From Echinometra lucunter (lineage: Eukaryota; Echinodermata; Echinoidea; Camarodonta; Echinometridae), in contig CM057156.1 in NCBI GenBank assembly GCA_029962745.1, positions 32,990,027 through 33,054,026 of the forward strand: 64,000 bases of DNA, given 5' to 3'. Below are positions 63,591 to 64,000 of this stretch, piece after piece. Numbering within the stretch: position 1 is the first letter of the stretch; each line of letters opens with the position of its first letter. The notes below the pieces were generated by a model. That model had not been told where the DNA came from and searched no databases. It was given only the letters and a program-made list of their open reading frames with translations. A program made the translations under genes and the position numbers.

Positions 63591-64000
63591 GAAACTGTTC
63601 ACATGTGTAGTGTCCACATGACTGTAAAGTAAAAATTGTATAAAATAAATTGTTGGAGTTTAATAATCCTATCCATGGAATATTTATTTCATCCTAACAT
63701 TCATTTTTTTTCTTTATTTTTTCTATGATTTTGCATTAATCTGTGTATGTGTTTCAACTTTCAGTCTGTTTAATTTTCAAACATAAGCAAATTTTATAAT
63801 ACATAGTATTTCTGATATCTTTTACAAGAATGCCATCTGGATCACATTTGGTCATGAAGTGAGGTTTGCCAGAACAAGGGGACAATAAATTATGCAAAAA
63901 ATATACCTTGCCTTAGTGTATCAAAGGCCTCGTGCTTCAGTGTAATCGTCATAATTCATGCAGCATTGGCCTACACATTGCATGCTTGGACATAAAAAGA

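Overview
The window is animal nuclear DNA: AT-rich, with genes split by GT-AG introns and heavily loaded with simple repeats, long poly-G/poly-C runs and small transposable elements. A piRNA methyltransferase, an axonemal dynein assembly factor and a single-function peptide-amidating monooxygenase point to a ciliated metazoan. The repeat style suggests a marine deuterostome, perhaps a sea urchin or other echinoderm. That last step is inference from gene and repeat character only. No bacterial-style operons, CRISPR arrays, rRNA or tRNA genes were seen.

Left part (1-17,340). HENMT1, the small-RNA 2'-O-methyltransferase, lies on the minus strand (195-5,478, six coding exons). DNAAF4/DYX1C1, a cilia dynein-arm assembly factor, lies on the plus strand (6,087-12,975, ten coding exons). 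Both were rebuilt exon by exon with consistent phase. They are head to head, with about 0.6 kb between start codons and a GC-rich core that probably serves both. Their introns hold foldback elements and retroposon ends. The DNAAF4 stop-codon segment is amplified into a short minisatellite. A gene-poor stretch follows to 17,340.

Middle part (17,340-52,475). This is a large direct tandem duplication of a peptidylglycine alpha-hydroxylating monooxygenase (PHM) gene. Copy A is at 17,373-29,733 and copy B at 33,403-46,458, both on the minus strand. Each has 12 coding exons, and both keep a signal peptide, all copper ligands, every splice site and the frame (417 and 412 residues). Because the copies were identical at birth, each one gives the empty site for insertions in the other. 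Copy B gained a 329-bp TTAA-flanked MITE, two roughly 0.8-kb elements flanked by TATA duplications, a 116-bp insert with a 12-bp duplication, and a 5.7-kb transposon with inverted termini only 70 bp upstream of its start codon. Copy A gained a LINE 3' fragment and longer microsatellites. Exon 12 has diverged more than the adjoining intron.

Right part (52,475-64,000). This is mostly intergenic repeats: a GC-rich inverted repeat pair about 5 kb apart, a diverged 0.45-kb tandem duplication and a minisatellite with a period near 64 bp. At the right edge lies the 5' part of an MRPS36/KGD4-like gene (60,257 onward, plus strand), whose first intron carries a third TATA-flanked element. Its conserved C-terminal exon is not visible and probably lies beyond the window.
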